A DNA stretch of 42,837 nt, taken from positions 1 to 42,837 of the forward strand of contig CANMKX010000033.1 of NCBI GenBank assembly GCA_947498595.1, in the 5' to 3' direction. The position numbers and the translations under genes were made by a program. The DNA is from an uncultured Aquimarina sp. (GTDB lineage: Bacteria > Bacteroidota > Bacteroidia > Flavobacteriales > Flavobacteriaceae). Each line of letters starts with the position of its first letter. Position 1 is the first letter of the stretch. A model generated the notes under the pieces. The model worked only from the letters and a program-made list of their open reading frames with translations, searched no databases and had not been told where the DNA came from. This document shows positions 26,024 to 33,354 of the stretch, one piece after another.

Positions 26024-26168
26024 AAGGTTTTAATTTTAAATAAACTGTTTATTATATGGTATAGGATTCATTAATTTCATTACCCAATAATATCTCTATT
26101 TTTCTGTTAATAATTCTTCCTATCTTTAGATAGATACTATTTTCTATTAATTTTTAAAATTATCTCTT

Positions 26169-26612
26169 ATGGTTACTATCAATCCATACCTAACTTTTAA
26201 AGGTACTTGCGAAGAGGCATTTAACTTTTATAAATCTGTTTTTGGTGGCGAATTTTCTTATGTTGGAAGGTTTAAAAATATGCCTCCTAGTGATGATTAT
26301 CCTCCAGTACCAAAAAACGAAGAGAATAAAATCATGCATATTTCTTTACCGATTAGTAATGAAACTATTTTAATGGGATGCGATACTTCGAGTGCATTTG
26401 GTCAAGAGGTTATTTTGGGTAGTAACTTTACGATTTCGATTAATACGCAAACAAAGCAAGAAACGCAACGTATTTTTGACAAACTCTCTGAAAGCGGTAC
26501 TATTAAAATGCCTTTAAACGAAACCTTTTGGGGATCTTATTTTGGAATGTTTACAGACAAATACGGAATTCACTGGATGGTGAGTTGTGATTTAGAAGTT
26601 AAAACGACATAA
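26169..26612 (+). CDS. VOC family protein (PhnB/3-demethylubiquinone-type glyoxalase fold)
   Basis: The 147-aa product is a single VOC domain of the PhnB-like subgroup: NPYLTFKGTCEEAFNFYKSVFGGEF at the start, HISLPISNETILMGCD in the middle and GSYFGMFTDKYGIHWMVSCD at the end. Proteins of this type are widespread and mostly uncharacterised; the classic metal ligands of glyoxalase I are only partly present, so enzyme activity should not be assumed. It is monocistronic, with a strong terminator after it and an imperfect -7 element (TATCTTTA) about 50 bp before the start. Confidence 0.88.
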   Translation: MVTINPYLTFKGTCEEAFNFYKSVFGGEFSYVGRFKNMPPSDDYPPVPKNEENKIMHISLPISNETILMGCDTSSAFGQEVILGSNFTISINTQTKQETQRIFDKLSESGTIKMPLNETFWGSYFGMFTDKYGIHWMVSCDLEVKTT

Positions 26613-26633
26613 ACTTCTACTAGATTTATCATA

Positions 26634-26683
26634 AAAAAAATAAGGCTGGTTTATTATAAATAATAAACCAGCCTTATTTTTTT
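26634..26683. terminator. Strong bidirectional terminator
   Basis: A 22-bp perfect inverted repeat (arms 26634-26655 and 26662-26683) with core AAGGCTGGTTTATT and A/T runs on both flanks. It lies between the convergent VOC (+) and sterol desaturase (-) genes. Confidence 0.9.
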
Positions 26684-26693
26684 GTTATATGTT

Positions 26694-27635
26694 TTAAGCT
26701 GCTGCTTGCTGTTTTTTTTCTAATGCTAAAGCTCGTTGCATTTGTTTCACAGTCAAAGTACTATTATCATGACTCCAACCTGGCGGTCCAAAAATATACA
26801 TAAATTTATGATACCAATTTTTTGATTTTTTAGTATCATTCCATATATCTTTAAATTCATGAGTTAATATAATCAATGGATTGTATGAATTTGGGGCATG
26901 AGTTACTCCATACTGTACATCTATATTTTCATCCAATTCTTTCCATGTTCCAAAGATTTTATCAAACATATTAAGAAAACCTCCATGATTCTTATCCATA
27001 TATTCAATGTTTTTTGCATGGTGTACTTGATGCATTGTATGCGTATTGAATATTTTTTCTAAAAATCCTAGCTTAGGAATATACACTGAATGTAATTGAA
27101 ATTGCCAAAGAGCTTCAATTCCTAAGCAAACAACAACCATTTCTGGTGGAAATCCTATTGCTGGTAACCACATATAAAATAACGGTTTGTACAAAATAGT
27201 AAACCATCCATTACGAACTGCGGTACCTAAATTAAAGTTATCTGATGAATGATGTACTATATGTGCTGCCCATAGGATACGAACAACATGGTTTTCTCTG
27301 TGAAACCAATAATAAGTAAAATCATCAAGAAATTGGCACAGCAACCATATATACCAAGCATATCCAAAAGACTGCCATCCCATAATATTCATTCGTACTC
27401 CATCTACAAGAGGATTGAATACTTCATAAACGTATTCAAAAATTACAATTGCTGATATTGTTTTAATTAAGGGGGCTAGTACAGCTGATCCTACTCCCAT
27501 GGTTAAACTTGCGGCTAAATCTTTCCATTTGTAAAGATTTTTATGGTCTTTGTCATTTTTACTATACGTTAATTCTAAAAGAATTAATGCAAGGAAACAG
27601 GGGACTCCATAGACCAATGGGTTTGTAAAATCCAT
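26694..27635 (-). CDS. Sterol desaturase / fatty acid hydroxylase family membrane protein
   Basis: The 313-aa integral membrane protein has hydrophobic segments near residues 5-20, 45-75, 100-115 and 150-180, and the histidine clusters of the di-iron hydroxylase family: HRENH (about 116-120), HIVHH, and HTMHQVHH further on. These bind two iron atoms and use oxygen to hydroxylate or desaturate lipids. Bacteroidota members act on sterol-like, carotenoid or ether-lipid substrates; the substrate here is not known. The C-terminus is a short charged Ala/Gln-rich tail (LALEKKQQAAA). It appears monocistronic, converging on the VOC gene. Confidence 0.9.
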   Translation of the reverse strand: MDFTNPLVYGVPCFLALILLELTYSKNDKDHKNLYKWKDLAASLTMGVGSAVLAPLIKTISAIVIFEYVYEVFNPLVDGVRMNIMGWQSFGYAWYIWLLCQFLDDFTYYWFHRENHVVRILWAAHIVHHSSDNFNLGTAVRNGWFTILYKPLFYMWLPAIGFPPEMVVVCLGIEALWQFQLHSVYIPKLGFLEKIFNTHTMHQVHHAKNIEYMDKNHGGFLNMFDKIFGTWKELDENIDVQYGVTHAPNSYNPLIILTHEFKDIWNDTKKSKNWYHKFMYIFGPPGWSHDNSTLTVKQMQRALALEKKQQAAA

Positions 27636-27750
27636 TTAATATTGTATTTAATTAGCGTTCTAATGCGTAATATATCAAGAATTTTCAATAATCATCAATA
27701 TTCTTAACAATGTTTTTTTATTATCTACTATTCCTCCTGAATATAAAGCA

Positions 27751-27792
27751 TAAAAAAAGCCTGAATTATTATTCTAATTCAGGCTTTTTTTA
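27751..27792. terminator. Terminator of the rhodanese/redoxin gene group
   Basis: An 18-bp inverted repeat (arms 27751-27768 and 27775-27792) with core AGCCTGAATTA and A/T runs lies 16 nt beyond the stop of the rhodanese gene on the minus strand. Confidence 0.85.
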
Positions 27793-27807
27793 TGTTTTTA
27801 AAGTATT

Positions 27808-28212
27808 TTAACGAACTACTGTTTTACCTTTAAACTTCCATTCAGTAATACCTCCATCAACATCGTATATCTTTTTAAAACCGGCTTCTTTCATGTAGTT
27901 GGCACATCTTCTACTTCTTCCTCCACTTCCACAATACACTGCTATAGGTTTAGTTTTGTCGATTTTTTTTATCAAGGTTTCAAAATCATCATCATTAAAA
28001 TCAATATTAGTCGCTCCTTCTATATGTCCTAATGCATATTCTTTTGGAGTACGTACATCTATCAATTGTACTTGATCCATTTTTAACATCGAATCCATCT
28101 CTTCTACTGTAATCAATTTTAAAGTAGCGTCGTTTTTCGTTTCTTGTTTACAATTTATAAATGTACAAGCAATCAATATATTAATTAAAATTATTTTGAT
28201 TTTCATAATCAC
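27808..28212 (-). CDS. Rhodanese-like lipoprotein
   Basis: The N-terminus MIMKIKIILINILIACTFIN, followed by CKQE, is a lipoprotein signal; Cys21 (FINC) is the likely lipidation site, and Met3 an equally good start. A single rhodanese domain follows, with QLIDVRTPKEYALGHIEGA and the active-site loop VYCGSGGRSRR, whose Cys would carry the persulfide. It would move sulfane sulfur in the periplasm, or act only as a binding module. It is the last gene of a four-gene minus-strand group with another rhodanese (7 nt upstream) and two thioredoxin-like proteins. Confidence 0.9.
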   Translation of the reverse strand: MIMKIKIILINILIACTFINCKQETKNDATLKLITVEEMDSMLKMDQVQLIDVRTPKEYALGHIEGATNIDFNDDDFETLIKKIDKTKPIAVYCGSGGRSRRCANYMKEAGFKKIYDVDGGITEWKFKGKTVVR

Positions 28213-28219
28213 TTATTTC

Positions 28220-28534
28220 TTATTCAACAACTTCACCTTCCCAGTTCATAATACCACCTATAAGGTTATACGTAGTACTAAATCCCATTTGATCCATTAA
28301 GGCACAGGCTTGAGCACTTCTTGCTCCTGATCTACAATATACGTAATACGTTTTACTTTTATCTAGTTTTTCAATTTCATCAAGAAATCCTTGTCCTTGA
28401 CGAATATCGATATTTACCATATTAGGTATATGAGCATCTTCTACTTCTTCTTCAGAACGTACGTCTAAAATGACAGCGTTTGCATCATTTTCGATTAAGC
28501 TTGCCCATTCTTCTTGTGTGATATCTTTTCCCAT
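28220..28534 (-). CDS. Cytoplasmic single-domain rhodanese
   Basis: The 104-aa protein is a minimal rhodanese domain: VILDVRSEEEVEDAHIPNMV at 21-40, the catalytic loop YYVYCRSGARSAQ with Cys67, and the closing YNLIGGIMNWEGEVVE. There is no signal peptide, so it acts in the cytoplasm, in contrast to the lipoprotein rhodanese 7 nt downstream. The YCRSGARS loop resembles GlpE/PspE-type sulfurtransferases. The pair suggests sulfane-sulfur handling on both sides of the inner membrane (inference). Confidence 0.9.
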   Translation of the reverse strand: MGKDITQEEWASLIENDANAVILDVRSEEEVEDAHIPNMVNIDIRQGQGFLDEIEKLDKSKTYYVYCRSGARSAQACALMDQMGFSTTYNLIGGIMNWEGEVVE

Positions 28535-28608
28535 TATATGTCTTTTCTAATGTTATTATATTTTGCGGTATAAATCTAAAAAATAAGTTTGGATAGACAT
28601 AACCTAAT

Positions 28609-29235
28609 TTAAGCTTTTATACTACATCCAATAGCTTTGGTTAAAGTAACCGGAACGCTTTTTCCTTCGATTAAAGCATTAACAGCATCTTCTACATATT
28701 TTTTATCAGCTGCTTTTGCATCCTTATAATTATTATCTATTGCTCCAATGTATCGTACAATATTTCCTCCTTTTGTTTTCTCCAACACATATACGTGTGG
28801 CGTTTTAGTAGCCCCATATTGTGGATAAATATGTTGTCCATCATCAAATAAATAAAGATACGTAAAGCCTTTGTTTTTTGCTCTAACTTTCATGTTTTCA
28901 AAACTATCTTCAGGATATGCTTTGGGATTATTAGGGTTTATCGCTATTACTGGATACCCTTTTTCTTTAAATTTTTTATCCAATGCTATAATACGGTCCT
29001 CATAAGCAACAGAATACGGACAATGATTGCACGTAAATACTACTATAAATCCTTTAGCATTTTTATAATTTGCTAATGACACGGTTGTATCATCAACGTT
29101 TTTTAGTTTAAAATCTGTAGCAAAATCACCTACAGCATATCCTTCCCCCGTTTTCTTAACAATTACTTTATCTACCGCAAATGCGCTGACAGCAATAACC
29201 AAAGCTAAAACAGCTAAAATCTTTAACGTTTTCAT
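28609..29235 (-). CDS. Exported thioredoxin-like / AhpC-TSA-like redoxin
   Basis: The start at 29235 gives a clean signal peptide (MKTLKILAVLALVIAVSAFA); an ATG six codons earlier (29253) adds MGKKIE. The domain has the AhpC/TSA-like pattern YAVGDFATDFKLKNVDDTTV and an active site FTCNHCPYSVAYEDRI with Cys69 and Cys72. This CNHCPY-type site belongs to a redoxin group common in Bacteroidota; it lacks the classic peroxiredoxin PxxxTxxC. It would act as a periplasmic thiol-disulfide protein. A conserved ATKTPHVYVLEKT cis-Pro region follows. It is flanked by a TlpA-like lipoprotein and two rhodaneses on the same strand. Confidence 0.87.
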   Translation of the reverse strand: MKTLKILAVLALVIAVSAFAVDKVIVKKTGEGYAVGDFATDFKLKNVDDTTVSLANYKNAKGFIVVFTCNHCPYSVAYEDRIIALDKKFKEKGYPVIAINPNNPKAYPEDSFENMKVRAKNKGFTYLYLFDDGQHIYPQYGATKTPHVYVLEKTKGGNIVRYIGAIDNNYKDAKAADKKYVEDAVNALIEGKSVPVTLTKAIGCSIKA

Positions 29236-29344
29236 CTCTATTTTTTTACCCATTTAATATTCTACTTTACGACATAAATTATTATTTCAAAAAGTATTTA
29301 TTTTGTCCCCTAAACGCTATAAATACAAATAATAAGATTTGTTT

Positions 29345-29872
29345 TTAAAGTATTTTTTTTAATTCTTTTTCAAGATCATGATATGTAAATGATCTCTCAT
29401 AAAAATTACTCGAATTTCCTTTATATATTATAGTAGCTGGTATGGATCCAGACCAATTTTCATCCACTTTTGGTATCCATTGGTTTGCATTAGGATCATC
29501 TAATAATATAACTTTACTACGTATTCTTTGTTTACTCAAAAAAGGTATTAATTTATTCTCTACTTGAGACGGTAAATCTAAGCTTACCAAAATTACCTCA
29601 ACATTTTTAGCTCCATATCTATCATTTATTAACTCAAAATATGGTAATTCTCGCACGCATGGTTTACACCAAGTTGCCCAAAAGTTTATAATACGAACTT
29701 TATCGTCATTCTTATGTAGTAACGGTTCAAAGTTTTTAAAATCGTATACTGGAATTTCAACTCCTTTACTTTCAAAAACCTTGTTTGCCGTGGTCGTTAC
29801 TTGTTGCTCCCCTTTGCAACTTATAAGCAATAGTACTAACATAAAATTCATGTAGTTTTTCTTACTAATCAT
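29345..29872 (-). CDS. TlpA-like thioredoxin-domain lipoprotein
   Basis: A lipoprotein signal ends at LISC (Cys19). The thioredoxin domain (about 40-175) has INFWATWCKPCVRELPYF with Cys69 and Cys72, and the cis-Pro segment WSGSIPATIIY. It is predicted to be membrane-anchored in the periplasm and to reduce, or receive electrons from, disulfides. It is the first gene of the minus-strand redoxin/rhodanese group and lies divergent from the MarR gene, with about 210 bp of shared upstream region. Confidence 0.9.
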   Translation of the reverse strand: MISKKNYMNFMLVLLLISCKGEQQVTTTANKVFESKGVEIPVYDFKNFEPLLHKNDDKVRIINFWATWCKPCVRELPYFELINDRYGAKNVEVILVSLDLPSQVENKLIPFLSKQRIRSKVILLDDPNANQWIPKVDENWSGSIPATIIYKGNSSNFYERSFTYHDLEKELKKIL

Positions 29873-30048
29873 TCCCCGAAAATATTAAAAGCGCATAATT
29901 AACAAAATAAATTAACAATCATTGGGTTTATAAATCTTCTTTTTAGAAATCATTAACAAAACCGCTTATTAATAAACAAGTTATGCCCAAAAAACATTAG
30001 ATCAAATGATATTAACAAAAAATTAATGTTATATCTCATCTTTATTTA

Positions 30049-30080
30049 TACATTTGTACCAACAACATTTGTATAGACAA
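30049..30080 (+). promoter_or_regulatory. MarR promoter -7 element and two TTGTnnnnACAA palindromes (candidate operators)
   Basis: TACATTTG (30049-30056) is an exact TAnnTTTG -7 element. Two palindromes, TTGTaccaACAA (30054-30065) and TTGTatagACAA (30069-30080), are 15 bp apart centre to centre, overlap the -7 end and run to 5 nt before the MarR start. This is a typical autorepressor position. Confidence 0.55.
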
Positions 30081-30084
30081 CAGT

Positions 30085-30507
30085 ATGAGCTACCCAATAG
30101 AAAAAATTACAATAGTCAATATCATTACAGCTTATAATAAAGTAACAGATAAAGTTGCTCTTGTTTTAAAGCAATTTGATATTACTATTCCTCAATTTAA
30201 CGTATTGAGAATTCTAAGAGGGCAAAAAGGAAAACCTGCAACTCTAGCGATGATACAAGAACGTATGATTTCTAAAATGAGTAACACGACTAGATTAGTA
30301 GACAAGCTCATAAAAAAGGAATTGGTGGTACGTAGTACTTGTGAACATAATAGACGAAAAGTAGATATCATTATAACTGATAAGGGTTTGGCTGTATTAA
30401 AAGCTATAGATCCCGTAATAGAAGGCGCCGATAAAAAAATGATGGCTAAATTATCTATAGAAGATATGAATCAACTGTGTAGTTTATTATCAAAAATTCA
30501 AGGGTAA
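30085..30507 (+). CDS. MarR family transcriptional regulator
   Basis: The 140-aa protein has the MarR layout: N-terminal dimerisation helices, then a winged helix-turn-helix (LTIPQFNVLRILRG-like start at about 35, AMIQERMISKMSNTTRLVDKLIKKELV at about 58-84, wing RSTCEHNRRKVDIIITDKG) and a C-terminal helix. The Cys in the wing (STCEH) might allow redox sensing, but this is speculative. Palindromic sites lie across its own promoter, so it is probably autoregulated. It is transcribed with the YceI gene and divergent from the redoxin/rhodanese group, which it may also control. Confidence 0.92.
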   Translation: MSYPIEKITIVNIITAYNKVTDKVALVLKQFDITIPQFNVLRILRGQKGKPATLAMIQERMISKMSNTTRLVDKLIKKELVVRSTCEHNRRKVDIIITDKGLAVLKAIDPVIEGADKKMMAKLSIEDMNQLCSLLSKIQG

Positions 30508-30541
30508 ATTATTTTTAAAATTAACATAAATAAAAACAACG

Positions 30542-31102
30542 ATGAAAATTAAAAATTTAGTTTTAGTAGCAATTATAGCATTAACATCTTCAATAACTTT
30601 TGCTCAAAAAAAATCTATCAACGTATCAAATAGTGGTATCGAATGGGTTGGTAAAAAAATAACAGGTCAACATTCTGGAACATTACAATTTTCTAGAGGA
30701 TATATTACTCTTAATGGAGATCAAATAACTGGTGGGTCTTTTACTGTAAATATGAATTCTGTAGCGGTAACTGATCTTGAAGGAAAAGGAAAAACTAATC
30801 TAGAAGGACATTTAAAATCTGATGATTTCTTTGGTGTAGCAAAATACAAAACCGCTACGCTAATTATTAAAAAAGCAAAAAAAGTAGGAAGTATTTATAA
30901 AATTTCTGGAGACCTAACTATTAAAGGAAAAACTAGCTCAATATCATTTGAAGCTACTTTGAAAGGAAACAATTTTACTTCTTCTCTAAAAGTTGATAGA
31001 ACAAAATATGGTATTCGTTATGGATCTGGAAGTTTCTTTGAAAACTTGGGAGACAAAGCAATAGATAATGAGTTTGAATTAAAAGTTAACATAAAATTTT
31101 AA
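30542..31102 (+). CDS. YceI family exported protein
   Basis: A signal peptide (about 1-21, ending SITFA) is followed by a single YceI beta-barrel domain: NSGIEWVGKKITGQHSGTLQ, GGSFTVNMNSVAVTDLEGKG, LEGHLKSDDFFGVAKYKTAT, ISGDLTIKGKTSSISFEATL and VDRTKYGIRYGS. The family binds polyisoprenoid or other lipids in the periplasm and is often stress-induced. It lies 34 nt after marR and is most likely co-transcribed; MarR-YceI pairs are common in Bacteroidota. The specific ligand is unknown. Confidence 0.92.
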   Translation: MKIKNLVLVAIIALTSSITFAQKKSINVSNSGIEWVGKKITGQHSGTLQFSRGYITLNGDQITGGSFTVNMNSVAVTDLEGKGKTNLEGHLKSDDFFGVAKYKTATLIIKKAKKVGSIYKISGDLTIKGKTSSISFEATLKGNNFTSSLKVDRTKYGIRYGSGSFFENLGDKAIDNEFELKVNIKF

Positions 31103-31109
31103 TTTCGAA

Positions 31110-31142
31110 TTTGCATCAAATAATTTTTAATTCATATATTTG
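31110..31142 (+). promoter_or_regulatory. Promoter of the trp operon
   Basis: TTTG (31110-31113), 21 nt, then TATATTTG (31135-31142), an exact -7 element. Transcription is expected near 31149, 13 nt before the leader peptide ATG. Confidence 0.65.
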
Positions 31143-31161
31143 ACCACAACAAACAGAAATA

Positions 31162-31218
31162 ATGAATTTAATCTTAACAAATACTTGGTGGTGGAAATCT
31201 CAGAACGAAAGGTCGTGA
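31162..31218 (+). CDS. trpL: trp operon leader peptide (18 aa, Trp-Trp-Trp)
   Basis: ATG at 31162 reads MNLILTNTWWWKSQNERS and stops at TGA 31216-31218. Three consecutive Trp codons (31186-31194) make translation sensitive to charged tRNA-Trp. The stop codon lies inside the segment that forms the antiterminator, so a ribosome reaching it masks that segment. Position, codons and the hairpins that follow fit ribosome-mediated attenuation; it is too short to be found by gene callers. Confidence 0.9.
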   Translation: MNLILTNTWWWKSQNERS

Positions 31219-31288
31219 GATAGCTGCTGCTATATAGTTAAGAAAACATATATAAAAGGCTTGTCATTCACGACAAGCCTTTTTTTTG
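31198..31288 (+). promoter_or_regulatory. trp attenuator: alternative hairpins and rho-independent terminator
   Basis: Three structures compete. (1) An early hairpin, TCTCA (31198-31202) with TGAGA (31216-31220). (2) An antiterminator, GTCGTGA (31212-31218) with TCACGAC (31268-31274), seven perfect pairs plus one G-U. (3) A terminator stem AAAAGGCTTGTC (31254-31265) with GACAAGCCTTTT (31272-31283) followed by T residues. A ribosome stalled at the Trp codons leaves 31212-31218 free, so (2) forms and blocks (3). With enough tryptophan the ribosome reaches TGA at 31216, covers 31212-31218, and (3) stops transcription before trpE. Confidence 0.85.
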
Positions 31289-31334
31289 TTTAAAAAATTG
31301 TAATTGATATACCCAAAAAGAAAAATTAAAAAAG

Positions 31335-32732
31335 ATGAGTTTTACATTAACAACCCACTTTAAAAAAATTATTACAGATACTATCACTCCTGTTAGTGTA
31401 TATCTGAAAATAAGAGATCGATACCCTAACAGTCTTTTACTTGAAAGTAGTGATTATAGAGGGAACGAAAATAGTTTCTCTTATATATGTAGCAACCCTA
31501 TCGCAAGTATCAAAGTAGTTAATGAAACTATCATAGAATCACTACCTAATGGAGAAATTACTGAAACTAAAATAACTCCAAATACTAACTTACCTGAAGT
31601 TATCCAGCAGTTTGGACAAAAATTCAATACTTCAAATAATGATTTTAAATTCATTAACAATGGATTATTTGGTTACATCTCATACGATGCGGTACGCTAT
31701 TTTGAAGATATTGAAGTAACAAAAAAAGAAAACTCGCTAGAAATTCCAGATATTTATTATGCGGTATATCAAAACATTATAGCTATCAATCATTTTAACA
31801 ACGACGCTTATATTTTTGCTCATTGTTATAATACCAATAGTAATATCGATCAAATCGAATCTTTATTGAAAGTTAAAAATTTTGCATCATATAATTTTAC
31901 TACTGTTGGAGAAACCACATCAAACCTTAATGATGAAGACTATAAAAAGCAAGTAGCATTAGCAAAAAAACATTGTCAGAGAGGAGATGTATTTCAATTA
32001 GTTCTATCAAAAAGATTCACACAAGGCTTCAAAGGAGACGAATTTAATGTATATAGAGCTTTACGCAGTATCAACCCTTCTCCTTATCTTTTCTATTTTG
32101 ACTATGGGGATTTCAAAATATTTGGAAGTTCTCCAGAAGCACAATTAGTTGTAAAAGATGATATGGCCGAAATTCATCCCATAGCAGGAACATTTAAACG
32201 TACTGGTAATGATGAACAAGACGCCCTACTTGCTAAGCAATTGGCTAAAGACGAAAAAGAAAATGCAGAACATGTAATGTTGGTAGATCTAGCACGTAAT
32301 GATTTAAGCCGCCATGGGAGTCAAGTTACTGTAGATACTTATAGAGAAGTTCAGTTTTTTTCGCACGTGATACACCTTGTAAGTAAAGTTACTGGAAAAA
32401 AACATGCAGATACAACTACTATGCAAATTGTAGCAGATACTTTTCCTGCGGGTACATTAAGCGGTGCTCCTAAGCATATGGCAATGCAATTAATAGAAAA
32501 ATACGAAAATGTAAATCGTGATTTTTATGGTGGAGCTATTGGTTTTATGGATTTTAAAGGAAATTTTAACCATGCCATTATGATTCGTACATTTTTAAGC
32601 AAAAACCACCAATTACATTGGCAAGCAGGTGCTGGATTGGTTAACGAATCAAACGAAGAAAGCGAATTACAAGAAGTATATAATAAACTAGGAGCTTTGA
32701 ACAAGGCTTTACAATTAGCAGAAGAAATATAA
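31335..32732 (+). CDS. trpE: Anthranilate synthase component I
   Basis: The 465-aa protein converts chorismate plus glutamine-derived ammonia to anthranilate, the first step of tryptophan synthesis. It has the feedback site motif LLESSD (35-40), which binds tryptophan, and the chorismate-binding domain with PIAGTFKRTGNDEQD, LAKDEKENAEHVMLVDLARN and TFPAGTLSGAPKHMAM, all typical of TrpE rather than PabB. It is the first structural gene of the trp operon, directly behind the attenuator, and lies 25 nt before trpG. Confidence 0.97.
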   Translation: MSFTLTTHFKKIITDTITPVSVYLKIRDRYPNSLLLESSDYRGNENSFSYICSNPIASIKVVNETIIESLPNGEITETKITPNTNLPEVIQQFGQKFNTSNNDFKFINNGLFGYISYDAVRYFEDIEVTKKENSLEIPDIYYAVYQNIIAINHFNNDAYIFAHCYNTNSNIDQIESLLKVKNFASYNFTTVGETTSNLNDEDYKKQVALAKKHCQRGDVFQLVLSKRFTQGFKGDEFNVYRALRSINPSPYLFYFDYGDFKIFGSSPEAQLVVKDDMAEIHPIAGTFKRTGNDEQDALLAKQLAKDEKENAEHVMLVDLARNDLSRHGSQVTVDTYREVQFFSHVIHLVSKVTGKKHADTTTMQIVADTFPAGTLSGAPKHMAMQLIEKYENVNRDFYGGAIGFMDFKGNFNHAIMIRTFLSKNHQLHWQAGAGLVNESNEESELQEVYNKLGALNKALQLAEEI

Positions 32733-32757
32733 TAACTGCATTAAAACATTATAAAAG

Positions 32758-33324
32758 ATGACAAAAGTATTAGTGATAGACAACTACGATTCATTTGTAT
32801 ACAACTTAGTGCATTATTTAGAAGATCTAGGTTGTGACGTAACTGTAAAACGAAATGATCAATTACATCTTGATGATGTAGCTCCTTTTCATAAAATATT
32901 ATTATCGCCTGGTCCTGGTATTCCTGATGAGGCTGGTTTATTAAAAGATATCATCCAAAAATATGCTACAACGAAAAGCATTCTAGGGGTTTGTTTAGGA
33001 CAACAAGCTATAGGAGAAGTTTTTGGAGGAAGTTTAGAAAATTTGGATCAAGTATTTCATGGAGTGGCTACACAAGTTTCTCTTCATGTGGAAGATGAAC
33101 AAATCTTTGAAGGTATTAGTAATAAGTTTCCTGTTGGTAGGTATCATTCATGGGTAGTATCCAATCAACTACCAGCTTGTCTTGAAGCAACCTCTTATGA
33201 TGAGAATGGACAAATTATGTCTTTACGTCATAAAGAGTTAGATATACGTGGGGTTCAATTTCATCCAGAATCAGTATTAACTCCTGATGGAAAAAAAATG
33301 CTTGAAAACTGGATTAAAAATTAA
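32758..33324 (+). CDS. trpG: Anthranilate synthase component II (glutamine amidotransferase)
   Basis: The 188-aa class I amidotransferase has nucleophile Cys79 in GVCLGQQAIGEVFGG and His169/Glu171 in VQFHPESV. The N-terminus VLVIDNYDSFVYNLVHYLE and oxyanion segment LSPGPGIPDEAG are standard. It supplies ammonia to TrpE. It is separate, not fused to TrpE or TrpD. It could also serve PabB in folate synthesis, as in some bacteria, but its place in the operon supports TrpG. Confidence 0.96.
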   Translation: MTKVLVIDNYDSFVYNLVHYLEDLGCDVTVKRNDQLHLDDVAPFHKILLSPGPGIPDEAGLLKDIIQKYATTKSILGVCLGQQAIGEVFGGSLENLDQVFHGVATQVSLHVEDEQIFEGISNKFPVGRYHSWVVSNQLPACLEATSYDENGQIMSLRHKELDIRGVQFHPESVLTPDGKKMLENWIKN

Positions 33325-33354
33325 ACAACCAAACATTATCTAAAAAAAGAAACT

